Shown: in pieces, positions 35,511-46,794 of the stretch
How the letters are laid out: every line of letters starts with the position of its first letter
Position numbering within the stretch: position 1 is the first letter of the stretch
Source: Ampullaceana balthica
Taxonomy: Eukaryota > Mollusca > Gastropoda > Lymnaeidae
Assembly (NCBI GenBank): GCA_944989445.1
Contig: CALYLW010000052.1
Coordinates: 1,159,753 to 1,223,752, forward strand
Direction of reading: 5' to 3'
DNA: 64,000 bases
Position numbers and translations under genes: made by a program
Notes under the pieces: model-generated
What the model was told of the DNA's origin: nothing
Seen by the model: only the letters and a program-made list of their open reading frames with translations
Database searches by the model: none

Positions 35511-36497
35511 TTAGTTGACTACAAAGATTTTCATGTATTCTAGGTTGGTATTTGGTTGTCTATATATACTGCCTACAATGAGTGGTGTTGAGTTTGGTGT
35601 AACTATTTTACAAAAAACAGACTCTATATTAAAGTTCGATTGTGTAGTAATTTCTTCAGCTATGATATTTGATTTGATTGCAAGCAGCACTCCTCCATAA
35701 TTGTCTGGTCTATCTTTTCTAAAAATATTATACTTGTTGTTAAATATTTCTGAGTTATATATGTTGGGGTTCAACCAAGTTTCAGAGCCAGCAATTATGT
35801 CTGGTTCTTCTGTTTTTATAAGTAGCTCTAAATCTGGAATTTTATTTTTAATACTTTGGAAATTAATTATTAGTGTCTCGAGAGTGTTTTGATTAGTAGT
35901 GTTATTAGATTTTTTATGGTAATTTTTATGGGTTTGCGTGGCAGGTTTCATTTTATCTAGTGGGTCATTTATAATAGAATTAGCCAAAACACTGTAAGAG
36001 TTTGTGGTGATCAGGTCTCTATGGTTAAACAAATCTGAACTGATTTGGGGCAACCCACAGTGTTTGCAATGCCAAGATGCATATTTATTTCCTAGGCCTA
36101 TTGCTATGTGCTTTGGTGTGTTGGTATGCAGGCATACTGTGTGGTACCATTCATTGCAGGTGTCACACTGGATGGCTCCTTGTTTGCTAGTGCATGTCAT
36201 AATACAAATTTGGCATTTAGATGACACTGGGCCTGGGTTACGTTCTATGTCCCCGGAGAGGAGCAAAATTAAAATGAAGTGCTTTAGCCTAAATCTACAT
36301 ATTTTATATTTCCATTGTTTGAAGGTTATTTCCTTTATTATGCTTAAGATAGAGGTGTAGTCAGTGTGCTTTGTGTTGTGGTGGTTTGTAATTATTGATA
36401 TATTACTCTGATTTTGCGGATGTGTGCTGGTTGGTGTTAATGCCCTTAGAATTAGTGTGGTTATTACTAAGCCTAATATTAAGATTAAAATTCTCAT
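35511..36497 (-). CDS. LINE ORF start: 2A motif, PHD finger, endonuclease N-terminus
   Basis: The 328-residue reading has a hydrophobic start (residues 3-20) and a 2A ribosome-skipping motif GDIERNPGP at residues 82-90. A PHD-type finger spans residues 94-148 (CQIC, CDTC, WYHTVC, WHCKHC). The endonuclease begins near residue 205 (LIINFQSIKNK, GSETWLN, GSIYRQP). 2A motifs ahead of PHD/endonuclease regions are documented in non-LTR retrotransposons of marine and molluscan animals. The predicted skip lies between Gly89 and Pro90 and would separate a short leader from the DNA/chromatin-binding part. The frame breaks at the C-terminal end. Confidence 0.85.
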   Translation of the reverse strand: MRILILILGLVITTLILRALTPTSTHPQNQSNISIITNHHNTKHTDYTSILSIIKEITFKQWKYKICRFRLKHFILILLLSGDIERNPGPVSSKCQICIMTCTSKQGAIQCDTCNEWYHTVCLHTNTPKHIAIGLGNKYASWHCKHCGLPQISSDLFNHRDLITTNSYSVLANSIINDPLDKMKPATQTHKNYHKKSNNTTNQNTLETLIINFQSIKNKIPDLELLIKTEEPDIIAGSETWLNPNIYNSEIFNNKYNIFRKDRPDNYGGVLLAIKSNIIAEEITTQSNFNIESVFCKIVTPNSTPLIVGSIYRQPNTNLEYMKIFVVN

Positions 36498-37639
36498 TTT
36501 CGGGTTGGGCTAGGTTTAAGAGGGGAAGGCTTAAGACCTAAGATATTACTATTATTATTATTATTATACTATTTTGTTAAAGGGTGTTTATTTGTTCTAA
36601 TTTAACTAAGTTTAATTAAATTTAAGTTTGAATTTATAAATTTATAACTTTATGAATTCTACAGCTAGTAATCTAAGTTAATTTGAAGGTTTATTGATGC
36701 TTTATTTTATGTAAACAACAAAAATGGCCGCCTAACATATGCATGGGTTTAGTAATTTTAGTATGAAATATCAAGGAATATACAAAATAGTGTTATTAAA
36801 AAGCTAAAAAAGTATATTATTTGGTTAATTAAAGATTAGTTAAGTGTTTTGAAAATGATTTAGTATTATGAATTAGGAAAAATATGTGAAAACATATGAA
36901 AACTTAGCTCCAGTAGAAATGCGTGACGCTCACAAACCGGAAGTCGTATTTGATGACGTTTTACATGACTTCACGCGTGTTAGCAGTGTTACGATATTAG
37001 AGTGCAGCCTTACACTAAAAATATAGTTATATGACAAAAATATTGACTTGAAACATGCTCATTTTCAAGTAGAAAATACGGCTTTTAAGGGAGCTTTGTG
37101 ACGCCGTATTGAAGAATGGGTCTAAGTTTTTGTGACGAGGGGGAGGGGGTGAAAAATCAGCCGAAATCACGTGACGGCATTTATGGACGGCCCCTTAGGT
37201 CAATCATATGAAGTTTTTTTAAACATAAATTTATAAACATGAATAAATAATTGTAAATTGAAACGAAGTAAAGGTGGGGGAACATTTTTACCATGGCATG
37301 CTCTATTTATGTAAGCAGTATTAAAAGAAGCCGCATAAGATGATATACCTATAAATACACATGACACATGTATAAAAAATACAAGATACTTTTTTAAAGG
37401 CCACAAGAAAGTTATTGAGGTCACAGGTTCCCACTCCCCCCCCCCACCAAATGAGACAAAACATATTCAAAATTTATAACCAAAAAACATTACCAATTAA
37501 TATGCTTTTATTTTTTATTTAAAAATATATGATTTTTTTATAAACAAAGAAATTGTATACATTAGTATGTAAACATATTTATACATTTAATTTTACTTAC
37601 CTAACTTTCATAGCAGAAAAATCGTGTTTTATGCTATCA

Positions 37640-38580
37640 AAATTTAAATTATTTGTAATATCTTATTCTAAGGACAATATTGCAAAATTTTGTAGTCTTA
37701 AATCACTCATTGTGGAACGAAAATACTTTTTTAGCAACTTCAGTTTGGAGAAGCTCCTTTCACAACTAGATACACTGATGGCAAATTGTTTTAAAACATC
37801 TTAGCTAAATTAGATTATTGGGTACAGAATTTTCCAGTCTAAACTGTTGAATATATTTTAATAGATCAAGGGTGCATTTTCCCTCGTTTTTCTAACATAA
37901 TGCCTCTTCTTGTAGCGTAGGTACAGCCAGGGCTGGTCTTAGGCCACTGCAACCTATGCGGCCACAGTGGGCCCCGCGCTTTCATAGGCTCCACTTATCT
38001 TAATTTTTACTTATTATCCTTATGAATACCTTATCCCTACCCAAACTGTGCCCCGCGCAATCCTTTTCCAATACTAAGCCGCATAGGGCCCCGCATTTGC
38101 TAAGACCGGGCCTGTGTACAACCATAAAAACCTATATCCTTTTCTTTCAATATTGAACTGTTCTTTATCAATGTCAATAAATAAATTGATTTGATGATCA
38201 AGTTCTTCATTTAGTAGGTTACATGGTATTATGCACGAATATTTTCTTGCAAGGGCATGCAACTCATCAGCGCATTCTTTTATTTTATTTTATAATTCCA
38301 TCCATGGATAAAAACAATTATCGTTGCACTTCTTGTTCTAAAGATAGAACCACGTCTTCTGATTTTCCCCACTCATATTTTTTCTCCTTCTAACTCGGCG
38401 TTCAGTTGATATCTCCAACTCTCTAAAACAGCGTTCTGTATGAGCACATATCTTTGTTCCATGAAATGGGTTTGCATTAATTTTAAAAAAAGACGGGTTC
38501 CCATAATTTGAGATCATAAAGAAAATAAAAAGATTGGTTTGAACTGAATAAAATTCCAGCATCTGATCTCGTTTTAACAG
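37640..38580 (-). pseudogene. hAT transposase relic (ZMYM-like), C-terminal half
   Basis: Minus-strand pieces are STERRVRRRKNMSGE near 38400, then YSCIIPCNLLNEELDHQINL near 38220, and a hAT dimerisation end at about 37790-37650 with SSCERSFSKLKLLKKYFRS and RLQNFAILSLE. The order and motifs fit ZMYM-type hAT transposases. Stops and a MITE (37928-38114) break it. It lies inside the element 27366-39408 and is probably that element's own gene. Confidence 0.75.
37928..38114. mobile_element. hAT-type MITE, CAGGGCTGGTCTTAG ends
   Basis: CAGGGCTGGTCTTAGG and CTAAGACCGGGCCTG are inverted repeats. The flanking 8 bp GGTACAGC and TGTACAAC match at six positions. It is inserted in the hAT transposase relic. 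Confidence 0.8.
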
Positions 38581-39471
38581 TTACTCCTTCAGATTTAAAT
38601 TTTTACAAGATGCTTCTAATTTTAAAGAATGTCTTTTCGAAATTATTTATGTTATTGTGATGTTTATTAACGGAGAAAATTTGAATATTTGCATGTTCTT
38701 GCCGTAAATCTTAATAATTTTCCATAAAATAGACGAATTAAAATATTTAAACATTACTTTAATTGGATAGGCGTAACATTGTTAAGGAATAGCCGTATTT
38801 TAATGAAAAAAACAAATTTTGTGTGCTACTTTAATGCAATAAAAACAAAATAAATTTAATTTTTAGTAAGTTACCTTAAAATGATTTTCTTAAAACTGAA
38901 ACAGTAATATAAATTACTGCTTGCAAGTTAAACACAATATTTGAACAACCATGCCATGTAGTTACCTATTAGTGCATCATTCTGCGCATGTCGAAATTCC
39001 ACGCAAAAATTGTCGTAGCGATATTAATAGTACATATATTCGGCCCACAGGTGATGTGTTTTTGCTGTAGTTTTTTTTTGTGTGCAGTTTTATTATAAAA
39101 GCGCCATCTGTGACGATTACCGGCTAATTTTCCAAACAAATCGATACCTTTTTTGAGCGCTTTTAAATTTTTGAACGGTTTTGCTTTAGTTATAACAACC
39201 ACTATGTAATCAAACAAATGTTTCGCAAATCCGTTAATTAAGACTCGAATTTAAAAAATATGTTTGATTTACCTTGGTTTTCCCCCTTCAAAAGAAAAAG
39301 GGTGGTTGTCGGAAATGGCTTTACTTTTTTAAATGCCCACAAATGCCGCTCTCTAAATGTGTGCCGCCCGGGGCGGACCACCCGCACCACCCCCTAGCTA
39401 TGCCACTGGGTGATACCATGAGCTATGAGCTACCACATTGGTTAACACCAATCCCAGTGACGCCTCTGGTT

Positions 39472-39803
39472 GTGACTATACCCTGTTTAATACCATTTCT
39501 TATAATAAATATAAGTATTTTAATGCTGAAACCAATTCCACCTCACGTTTATTAAAATAACGTTAACATTATCACATCTGAATTGCCATCAATGTGGGAG
39601 AGTTGGGACAAAGGGACCACTCTCTGGATATTTGAATCTAATGGACTAATATCTGTTTGGTAATGAAAAGAATACACACATTATTTTGTTCTTTTAATAA
39701 TTTCTGGATTATATTTAGATATATTTCATAATTACTTGGATTTTGGATTATTTTCACAAACTATCGTTACTGTTTTTTTCTGTATCCGCTGTGTACGTGA
39801 TAA
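39472..39803. other. Non-coding stretch
   Basis: No gene seen. Confidence 0.45.
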
Positions 39804-40053
39804 AACTTATCTTATCTTATCTTATCTACAGACGCTCCTTCTATGCAGAGGATAATTGCGTCCACAGACCATGACAGATGATCTGTTGGCAAGTGATGCA
39901 GCGCTCACAGGCCACGGCTTTGTGGGTTTTACGCATTACCCAACCGCCTAACTAGTGTTAGGTACCCATTCGGAGCTGGGCCCTTGCCGTCACATGGATT
40001 CGAACTCGGTACCATCGGTACGCCAGTCAAGCGCGCTGCTACTCGACCACCGC
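39804..40053 (-). mobile_element. tRNA-derived SINE, copy 2
   Basis: Colinear with the SINE at 34750-35036. It has a degenerate B box (GAGTTCGAATCC, minus, near 40006), an A-box region TGGTCGAGTAGC near 40045, and the tail GAAGGAGCGTCTGTAGATAA followed by GATAA repeats (39804-39830). It is shorter by about 40 bp in the middle. Confidence 0.85.
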
Positions 40054-40384
40054 GTATGCATAAATAAAATCATCTACATTTTATTTATTTTTAAAAATAT
40101 ATAAATTAAAATTTTCATAGTTTTATTAAAGTTTTAAACATGCTTTTTCATAGAATCATGACCAGAATTAATAAATGCGAAATAAAGAACTATTTAATGC
40201 TGGCAAAGTGAATATGCTTGCAAATCACTTAAAAGCATGTTTAAAAGTTTAAGTTTCATATGCTGAAATAAATCAAAATGAAATTATTTCACAAGTAAGA
40301 AAAATAAAAGTACAATAAACATGGCATAACAAGAAAACTCCCTGTAAGTATTGACGTCAAGGCTTTGGATAACTTTATTTTTGT
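40054..40384. other. AT-rich stretch
   Basis: Nothing recognised between the SINE and the LINE. Confidence 0.45.
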
Positions 40385-41700
40385 TAACAACTTCTGCCTT
40401 TAATCATTCTCATTATTGCATTCAAAATTTTTTACTAGAACACATAATATGTAATAGAATAGTTAATCACCTAGACAAACATAATGCCCTATTATTCCCA
40501 CATCAACACGGCTTTAGGAAAAACCGATACACAATTAATAGGTTTAATAGATGAACTATCAAAAGTCTTAGACAATAATAATCAAATATATACAATATTA
40601 CTAGACTTCTCAAAAGCATTTGACAAAGGTCACAACTTTGGTTTACCCAAAAAACTTAACTACTTTGGAATCTCAGGTCCCTTATATCACTGGATCCAAG
40701 ACTACCTTTTAGGTAGAGAGCAACCTGTAATTATTAATGGATCTAAATTTGCACCAATTTCGGTTAACTCAGGAGTTCCACAAGGAACTATGTTGGTTAC
40801 CCTACTCTTTTTAATTTATATAAATTATTTACCCAACAACATATTAACAGTAAGAAAAGTTAGGTTATTTGCTGATGATTGTATAATCTCTAGAACAATT
40901 AAATCAGAACAAGATAGCAAAATCTTACAGAAGGACTTAGATGAATTGATAAAATGGGAAACTAACTGGAGTATGAGTTTCCACCCAAAAAAGTGTCAAC
41001 TGTTAAGAGTAACAAAGAAAAAGAAACAAATTAATTCAAAATATTTTATTTTTGGAGAAGAACTAATCCAACTTAAAGATGCAAAATACTTAGGAATAAT
41101 AATAAATGAGAAACTCTCATGGACTCCCCATAAAATTAAACAAACCTTAGGCTTTATAAAAAGAAACTTTCTACAGATGAAATAATAATATTAAACTAAA
41201 ATGCTATATAGACCTCACTTCGGCGAGACCTGTGCTAGAATTTGCATCTTCTGTATGGGACCCATCAACCAAAGAAAACATTGATAAACTAGAACAAATA
41301 AAAAAAAAGAGCTGCAAGATTCATTAGTGGAGAATATTCAAAACTGACAAGAAAAACACCATTAAATCATTCAACTTTGAAACACTAGAGGATAGAAGAA
41401 CCAAGAGTAAAGTAGTAATAATACATACAGCAATTAATTCTCAATCAGAAATACATCACAATGATACCTTAATACAACCCTCAGATAGACATAAGGATAA
41501 AAAACACCTGTCTTATTCCGTATGCAAGAACAAACACATACAAATTCTCGTTCTTCCCGTCTGGAATTCTTGCGAAGAAACCAGGGAAACCAACACTTAA
41601 TCAAAATCAAAACTCTAATAAAAATGCAGGACTAGATACGAACCTCAATAAAAATGTAGGACACAATAATCTTCTGGAGCGTCTGTAACAGATAAGATCC
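40385..41700 (+). mobile_element. CR1/L2-like LINE, 5'-truncated copy on plus
   Basis: This is the same family as 28125-36938. It begins inside the RT (HICNRIVNHLDKHNALLF region) and runs to the GGAGCGTCTGTAACAG tail with GATAAGATCCGATAAG at about 41680-41705. No clear target duplication was found. Confidence 0.82.
40484..41185 (+). pseudogene. LINE reverse transcriptase domain
   Basis: The open frame of 233 residues has LLDFSKAFDKGHN (motif 3 with catalytic Asp), NSGVPQGTMLVTLLFLIYIN (motif 4, with the usual GP replaced by VT), VRLFADDCII (motif 5) and KDAKYLGIIINEKLSW (thumb). The reading before 40484 continues in another frame (HQHGFRKNRYTINR), so a frameshift separates motifs 2 and 3. 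The region after 41185 to about 41640 carries the broken C-terminal part (ARPVLEFASSVWDPS-like). Confidence 0.83.
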
Positions 41701-42428
41701 GATAAGAACTCATTCGGGGATGCTAAAGAACGAGGGCAAACAAATCATAATTTATCAGATTTCTGAAATTAGTGAAGAATTCTTTTTAAGTGCACCAACC
41801 CTGTCAAATATACTGTCTGGTTTTTGTTAAAGCCTGTGAACTTTGGCCTCAATAAAGGCATTTACACAGATGTAGACGCTATGCGTTGTGCAATAACGGA
41901 GTGACCAGTTCTAACTTTAGCTGCTGCTTCTTCATACAATTGACCTGCAACTGAGGCACTTCATTTAGCTGCATCTCCTTCAGACAGTCCAGATACATCA
42001 GCGTCTCACATGCAAATATTCCATTCTTCAAACCCCAACTAATCACTGTCTAAATCGAAAGTGATTGTTTCACAACTACCCTAAAGAAAAACCAAGTTCA
42101 AAAATACTACAAAGAAAAGAAATCAATTTTTTTGCAAAATCACCACCTTAAATCAAAAGATTTCAGCCAGGCGTGTCGCGACCTGTAAATAAGAGGTAAA
42201 TGATGTCTGACCAACGCCGCGTAGCAGTTTAGAATTACCACGTGGCAAGTTTTGTAAAAAAAAATAGTCCACAAAATATTGATGCTCAGCAGCTTTGCAC
42301 ACTTAATTTTCTTTACTTTGCACGCCAAAAAAAAACATCAACTGTTTCATAATGATAATAGTGACTCTGACATGGACTTTGACATTAGCAATGATGATTT
42401 AGTTGAATTTAAAATGGTTTTGCTTATT
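41701..42428. other. Decayed sequence, origin unclear
   Basis: A minus-strand reading at about 41830-42070 has protein-like fragments (ADVSGLSEGDAA, EEAAAKVRTGHSVIAQRIAS, LLRPKFTGFNKNQT) broken by stops. It may be a dead transposon gene. It is not recognised. Confidence 0.35.
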
Positions 42429-42436
42429 ATAATATA

Positions 42437-43730
42437 CAGGGTTGTTAACAATACTAAGAAAAATATTGGCAATACCAATACCAATACTGCCTGTAAAATA
42501 TATTGGCAATACCAATCATACAATTTTAAAACCAGTATTGCAATACCAATACCAATATTTATTTATTATTGCCTTACCAATACCAATATTTGGGTCATTC
42601 GAGGAATAAAACGAAAATACGTAATTCATCGCTCTATATCACTTACATCCATAAACGATAACAACATTTTTGGCTAATTTAGACAATGTATTTTTAACAA
42701 AATTTTCATCAGTTTTCCTCAAATCATTCAAAAGTCTTTGACAACATGTTAAATAAGTCGGCATACCTTAACGTCCTTAAGCAACAAGATTTTTAATATG
42801 TATACTGTACACATATTGTGAATGAATGAATGGATGGATGGATGGATGAATGGATGAATGAAGCAAATGACTGTCATAGAAAATCAAATGATACATAAAC
42901 TGTTAAACATACTATAGTAAAAACAGTCAGACCGAGTCAGTGGATTGCAGTGGATATTAACATCGGCAGATAAAGCAGTTTTACCGTTATTAATAATTAA
43001 ATATTAGTTTATAATTTAAATTCATGAGTTATATCTAAAATCTGTCTACCTTGGCATTGGATGAAACAAAACATTAACTTGACTCACTTTCAAGCAAGAA
43101 ATTCTGTAAAAGGAAATCGGAAAGAAAATATTGACCAAAGAAAAAAATGGCATCAAGATCTTGAAAGTATTACCTATCAGTCCATAATATGCGCAATCAT
43201 TGAAAAGTTATGAACGAAATAGAACGACGCATTCACGCTGCTAAAAATAATTCTAATTACAACAAATGTAATATTATATAAATAAAATTTTATTATTTTT
43301 TCTTTGTTTGGCCTTATTTTTGTTTGTAGGCCCTAGGCATGGTTCCTAAAGTGACTAAGCCTTAATCGAGCCTTGGTAAGTCACTGGTCAATGCTCATTG
43401 CCAAAGATATCATATATGATTTGATTTCTATTGTCATTCATTTCATTGATCAGTCTCATTCAAAAATTGTTTGGCAATGTCACTCGCAAGATGGCGACAG
43501 AAAAGAAAAAATTATTATATTCAGCTTTATTCACAACCAATGTTGTAGAGAATTTATTGAATATTGCTTTTAGTATTGGTTAAAAATCAATACCAATATC
43601 AAAAATAATTATTGGCAATACCAATACCAATATCAAATTTCAATAAGTATTGCAATATCGTCCCAATATTTAAAAAAAGTATTGGAAATACTACCAATAC
43701 TAATACAATATTGCAATATTAACAACCCTG
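42437..43730. mobile_element. hAT element with perfect 8-bp duplication
   Basis: The ends CAGGGTTGTTAA (42437) and TTAACAACCCTG (to 43730) are flanked by identical ATAATATA at 42429-42436 and 43731-43738. Both arms carry many copies of the short palindromic phrase ATTGGCAATACCAAT/ATTGGTATTG. No transposase is recognised. A GAAT/GGAT microsatellite lies at 42825-42860. Confidence 0.92.
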
Positions 43731-43738
43731 ATAATATA

Positions 43739-44302
43739 CATTAAATATTGTTTGTTCCCTGACAAATACAACAGAAAAAAAAGGTATTAGAATATGGGTA
43801 CATTTTTTTTAATGCATGTTATTATTTTAGTTAGATGACCATTTCTTCCACCCTACATAGTCATCATTTTGAAATAAAATAATTAAATACTACTAAACTT
43901 AAGTAACTTTTAGTTGTAAATAATAGGGTTATTCAGTGCACAAATGGGCTGACGTTTACCAAGCCAAATTCGATGCTCGTAAATTTATATTTGTTTACAC
44001 TGGCTGCATTCTTTGACTGTTGTTCGTTTGGTGGCCCGTGGACCCTTTATCCCGATTCTGTCCTAATTCGATTTTAAATTATTCTAGATTATTCTATGGC
44101 TATTTTAATTTTAGATAGCTGTTTTTCTTTTCAATGGATTTAAAATGGGGCAACTTTTTAAACGTTTATGCAGCAATTTCATGGTAATTTCAATATGGTC
44201 TTCAGTGGCGTAACAACGGTTTGGCATCGGGGCAGTTGCCAAGGGCGCCAGCTCAAAAGGGCGCCACTAAATCTCTAATTTTTAAATGTGTATTTTAATA
44301 AA
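43739..44302. other. AT-rich stretch
   Basis: A fragment of the CAGTGGCGTA MITE family lies at about 44207-44275. Otherwise nothing is recognised. Confidence 0.45.
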
Positions 44303-44304
44303 TA

Positions 44305-45294
44305 TAGTCGGACCCCTCTAAGTCGAACTCAATAGGACCCGGCAAACAAATCGACTTACGGAGTTTTCGAGTTAAGGAAAATGGTGTAATAGGCGCCAAT
44401 TAATCAAGGACACTGTAGATATTGAGGGGTGGGCTAAAAACCATACCGGCTAGTAGGCTTGACAGGAAAGAGAGGCGGTGTCTATGTTTCATATGAAAGG
44501 AAGCCAACTTGCTTTGACATGCCGACACAAGCCCGTGAGAAGAGACGCCTTCCCTCCTCACTCCACTCCATATTCCCTCCACAGTGGGATGGGGGGGGAG
44601 TAAGGTTTTTCTTTTTAAAAAGAGTCACAGCATGCAGCAGAGGGACGCGAATTAGTTACCACTCCCTTTTCTTGTCTTTGTCATTTTTTGTACTTGCAAG
44701 TCCCTCGTGGAATGCACTAAGACAGGGGTCGGGAAACCATGGCTCGCGAGCCAGGTGTGGCTCTATTGGTGGCTGCATCTGGCTCTCAGACGAATGTTCG
44801 ATTTTTAAAAAAAAACACGTTTATTAAGATTCCTTTCATTTACATCTTAATTGCATATAAAATACAGCATAACAATGTTATTAAAAAGAATTCAGAGACA
44901 TAATTATTGTACTTTTAGTGTTGAAATTACACAAAATGCACACATTTATTTGAGTTTTTAGTTTTAAACATAATGTATGGCTCTCACAGAATTACTTTGG
45001 AAATATGTGGTGTTTATGGCTCTCTCAGGCAAAAGTTTCCCGACCCCTGCACTAAGATAAGAATTTACGTCCATTTACGTGGCTCTACGGCACATGTGTT
45101 TTCTGAAATGTTTTTTCAGACTAATAACCCGAACGCTTTGGAAAATTCAATTAAGAGAGGATGAAAGCTAAAAATCTTGAATTTAAAGAGATCTAAAATA
45201 CACTACTCTCATGGAATTTAGCCGGGACCTAACAATTAATTCGATATAGGGAGGTTTTCGGCCTAGGGAAGTTCGACTTAGCGAGGCCCGACTG
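44305..45294. mobile_element. Mariner/pogo-like TIR element with TA duplication
   Basis: The terminal repeats are TAGTCGGACCCCTCTAAGTC at the left and GACTTAGCGAGGCCCGACTG at the right, flanked by TA (44303-44304 and 45295-45296). Further inward 'gttttcgagttaagg' and 'gaggttttcggcctaggg' face each other. No transposase is recognised. A hAT MITE (44723-45049) is inserted. Confidence 0.8.
44723..45049. mobile_element. hAT MITE nested in the mariner-like element
   Basis: CAGGGGTCGGGAAACC and AGTTTCCCGACCCCTG are terminal repeats with identical CACTAAGA at 44715-44722 and 45050-45057. The interior has repeated 'tggctctc' phrases. Confidence 0.94.
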
Positions 45295-45296
45295 TA

Positions 45297-45639
45297 TTCC
45301 ACTTTTATCCCCGATAACAAAAAAGTGAATAATTAATTATATTTAAATATATTTCATTTAAACCATTATACTAATTTGTATTATGTGTGTAGCCTTTTCT
45401 GTTTAATATTATCATACAAATGCCAATATGATTTTACAGTCTTTTTTTTTAAAGAAAAATCTTACTATCCCCATCCCACTGTCAAGGGAGTAAAGTTGGG
45501 GAGGGGAGAGAAGGTGTATCCTTGAAAAAAATATCCCGTTTTATCCCCCAATTTATTTGGTATTATTTAGTAAATAATAAACTGCAAATTAGTATTACTC
45601 TTGTCTTATGCATTTTTATATTCACGTTGTATGACTGTC
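45297..45639. other. AT-rich stretch
   Basis: No gene recognised. Confidence 0.45.
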
Positions 45640-45943
45640 ACTGTAAGATGACAAAGTCGCTGTTGTACACTGGAACAAAGAGAATAACCCGCATGCCAAG
45701 AGTTTATGAAAAATATTATGAAATAAAATAAAAATTACGTTGAAAATTGAAACTAATACAAAATTGGTTGAAATATAACATATCATGAGATATGAATAAA
45801 ACACTTAAAAAGAATAGATTTTAAAATATTTTATTTGTCCAAATAATAGACAGATATTATGAACAGCTTCGCAGACGATTTGAACGCATTTACAATGTCA
45901 TTATGTTATTACCATGACAAATTTTAACTGGAATATTTTATGC

Positions 45944-45949
45944 TTTATT
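45944..45949 (-). promoter_or_regulatory. Polyadenylation signal AATAAA of macin exon copy B
   Basis: The hexamer lies about 155 bases after the stop at 46104 and is conserved with copy A. Confidence 0.6.
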
Positions 45950-46103
45950 AAATGAAATAATGTAAGATTCATTGTTGTAACTCTTAAAATGAACGTGGTA
46001 GACTTTCAATTTTATTTGGAGTAATTATTATGAGTAAATAAATTCAAATGATCTTGTCGGCATTCTTTTCCATCTTGCTCTGAGATGCTCCATTACTGGA
46101 ATG

Positions 46104-46275
46104 TTACCCCTGCGCCCAGTACCCTACGTAGCCGCTGCACTTGCACGTGATGTTCCGACCTCGAAGAGGGCAATGTTCCCGGGAGACCCGTGTACACTCT
46201 CCTGTAGTGTACGCAATACTCCTACACTGCTCAAGGCAATCATTTTCAGTCCAATCACTTCTTGGAAAGCGATAC
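46104..46275 (-). CDS. Macin-family terminal exon, copy B
   Basis: The acceptor TATTTACAG ends at 46276. One base completes a codon split as GA|G, then 56 codons and TAA follow. The reading starts YRFPRSDWTENDC and has C-x3-C-x9-C-x7-C-x8-C-x-C (CLEQCRSI, TTGEC, then ITCKC). With the two cysteines of the exon at 53802-53675 (C-x6-C), the whole has the eight-cysteine macin spacing, including the Trp before the CxxxC. Macins are secreted, disulfide-rich peptides that act on bacteria and in nerve or tissue repair. The join spans a 7.4-kb intron. Splicing is inferred from phase and motif order, not from transcripts. Confidence 0.82.
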
Positions 46276-46470
46276 CTGTAAATAGATATTTTAAAAAATA
46301 AACTTAAACTTAAATGAATTTATTAAAGCTGTTCGTGTTTTTTCACCAACCATTTTATTTAACTCAAGTTGATTTCGATTAATAAATTATGTATTTAAGT
46401 TTAATTGGTCTACCTTTATTTGATAATGAAGTTTAAATTATATATCATTATAAAATAAATGCTCTATTTA

Positions 46471-46794
46471 TTATTTATCAGTTGCGTAGCTAATCTGGTG
46501 TCACCAGTTGCGCTAAACTCAAGGTTTCACTCCCTTCCCCAACCCCCCACCCGGACTCTGAGGCCTGTCATGTTTATGCTTGTTAAATTAGTACGACAAA
46601 GACACACACACACACACACAAAAAGATTTAAACGATAGCTCATAAGATTGAGGTATTGAAGACATTCAAAGACAATGCAATTTAATTTATTAAAAGTTTT
46701 ATTTTCCTGTTCTCCAGAGCTCCAATCATACTGATCACTTCATTCAAATAAACAAGTGTGACAGGAGTATGCGTATTTTATTTATCTTCTATAG
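46471..46794. other. Repeat-derived stretch
   Basis: A degraded GCGTAGCTAATCTGGTGTCACC fragment related to the window's MITE families lies at about 46488-46520. A CA microsatellite lies at 46602-46621. Confidence 0.4.

Larger units (their letters stand above)
28125..36938 (-). mobile_element. CR1/L2-like LINE with PHD finger and 2A motif, interrupted three times
   Basis: The minus-strand LINE runs from a leader near 36938 to a 3' tail at about 28130 (GAAGGAGCGTCTTTAAACAG, then GATAAGATAAG repeats). Three elements sit inside: a SINE (34750-35036), a hAT (33215-34034) and a 4.4-kb Helitron (28674-33045). Without them about 3.3 kb remain, so part of a full element is missing. Related copies are at 24095-24545 (minus) and 40385-41700 (plus). 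Confidence 0.85.
27424..37194. mobile_element. GGGGCCGTCC MITE split by a 9.4-kb insertion
   Basis: The left piece (27424 to about 27522) starts GGGGCCGTCCATAAATGACG. The right piece (about 36940-37194) ends TTATGGACGGCCCC. Together they are colinear with the intact copy at 18966-19303 read in reverse (CACGC-CTGTG, GACGTTTTACATG, TTACACTAAA, TTTTTGTGACGA blocks). TTA flanks both ends (27421-27423 and 37195-37197), a 3-bp target duplication. Confidence 0.88.
27366..39408 (-). mobile_element. hAT transposon of the CAGTGGCGTAGC family, split by nested insertions
   Basis: The left end CAGTGGCGTAGCTAG is at 27366 and the right end CTAGCTATGCCACTG ends at 39408. Flanking 8-bp sequences TGTGATAC and GGTGATAC match at seven of eight positions. 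Its own DNA is 27366-27423 plus 37195-39408, about 2.27 kb. The rest is nested elements. The 37.6-38.6 kb part encodes a decayed hAT transposase. Confidence 0.8.
27205..39471. mobile_element. Outer TIR element (AGAGGCGTCAY ends), split
   Basis: The left part 27205-27365 begins AGAGGCGTCATTAGGAGG. The right part 39409-39471 ends CAGTGACGCCTCT. The left interior matches the array-bearing element at 16322-17950. Everything from 27366 to 39408 is a later insertion. No clear target duplication was found for this outer element. Confidence 0.6.
45640..46470. repeat. Segmental duplicate B containing a macin terminal exon
   Basis: Colinear partner of 25400-26445. It has a single ACAAAGTCGCTGTTGT where copy A has the 25-bp array, and no MITE where copy A has one at 26238. 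Confidence 0.9.

Noticed and set aside
44459..44827. 122-residue frame in the mariner-like element
   Set aside because: It runs across the border of the nested hAT MITE at 44723 and has no transposase motif.
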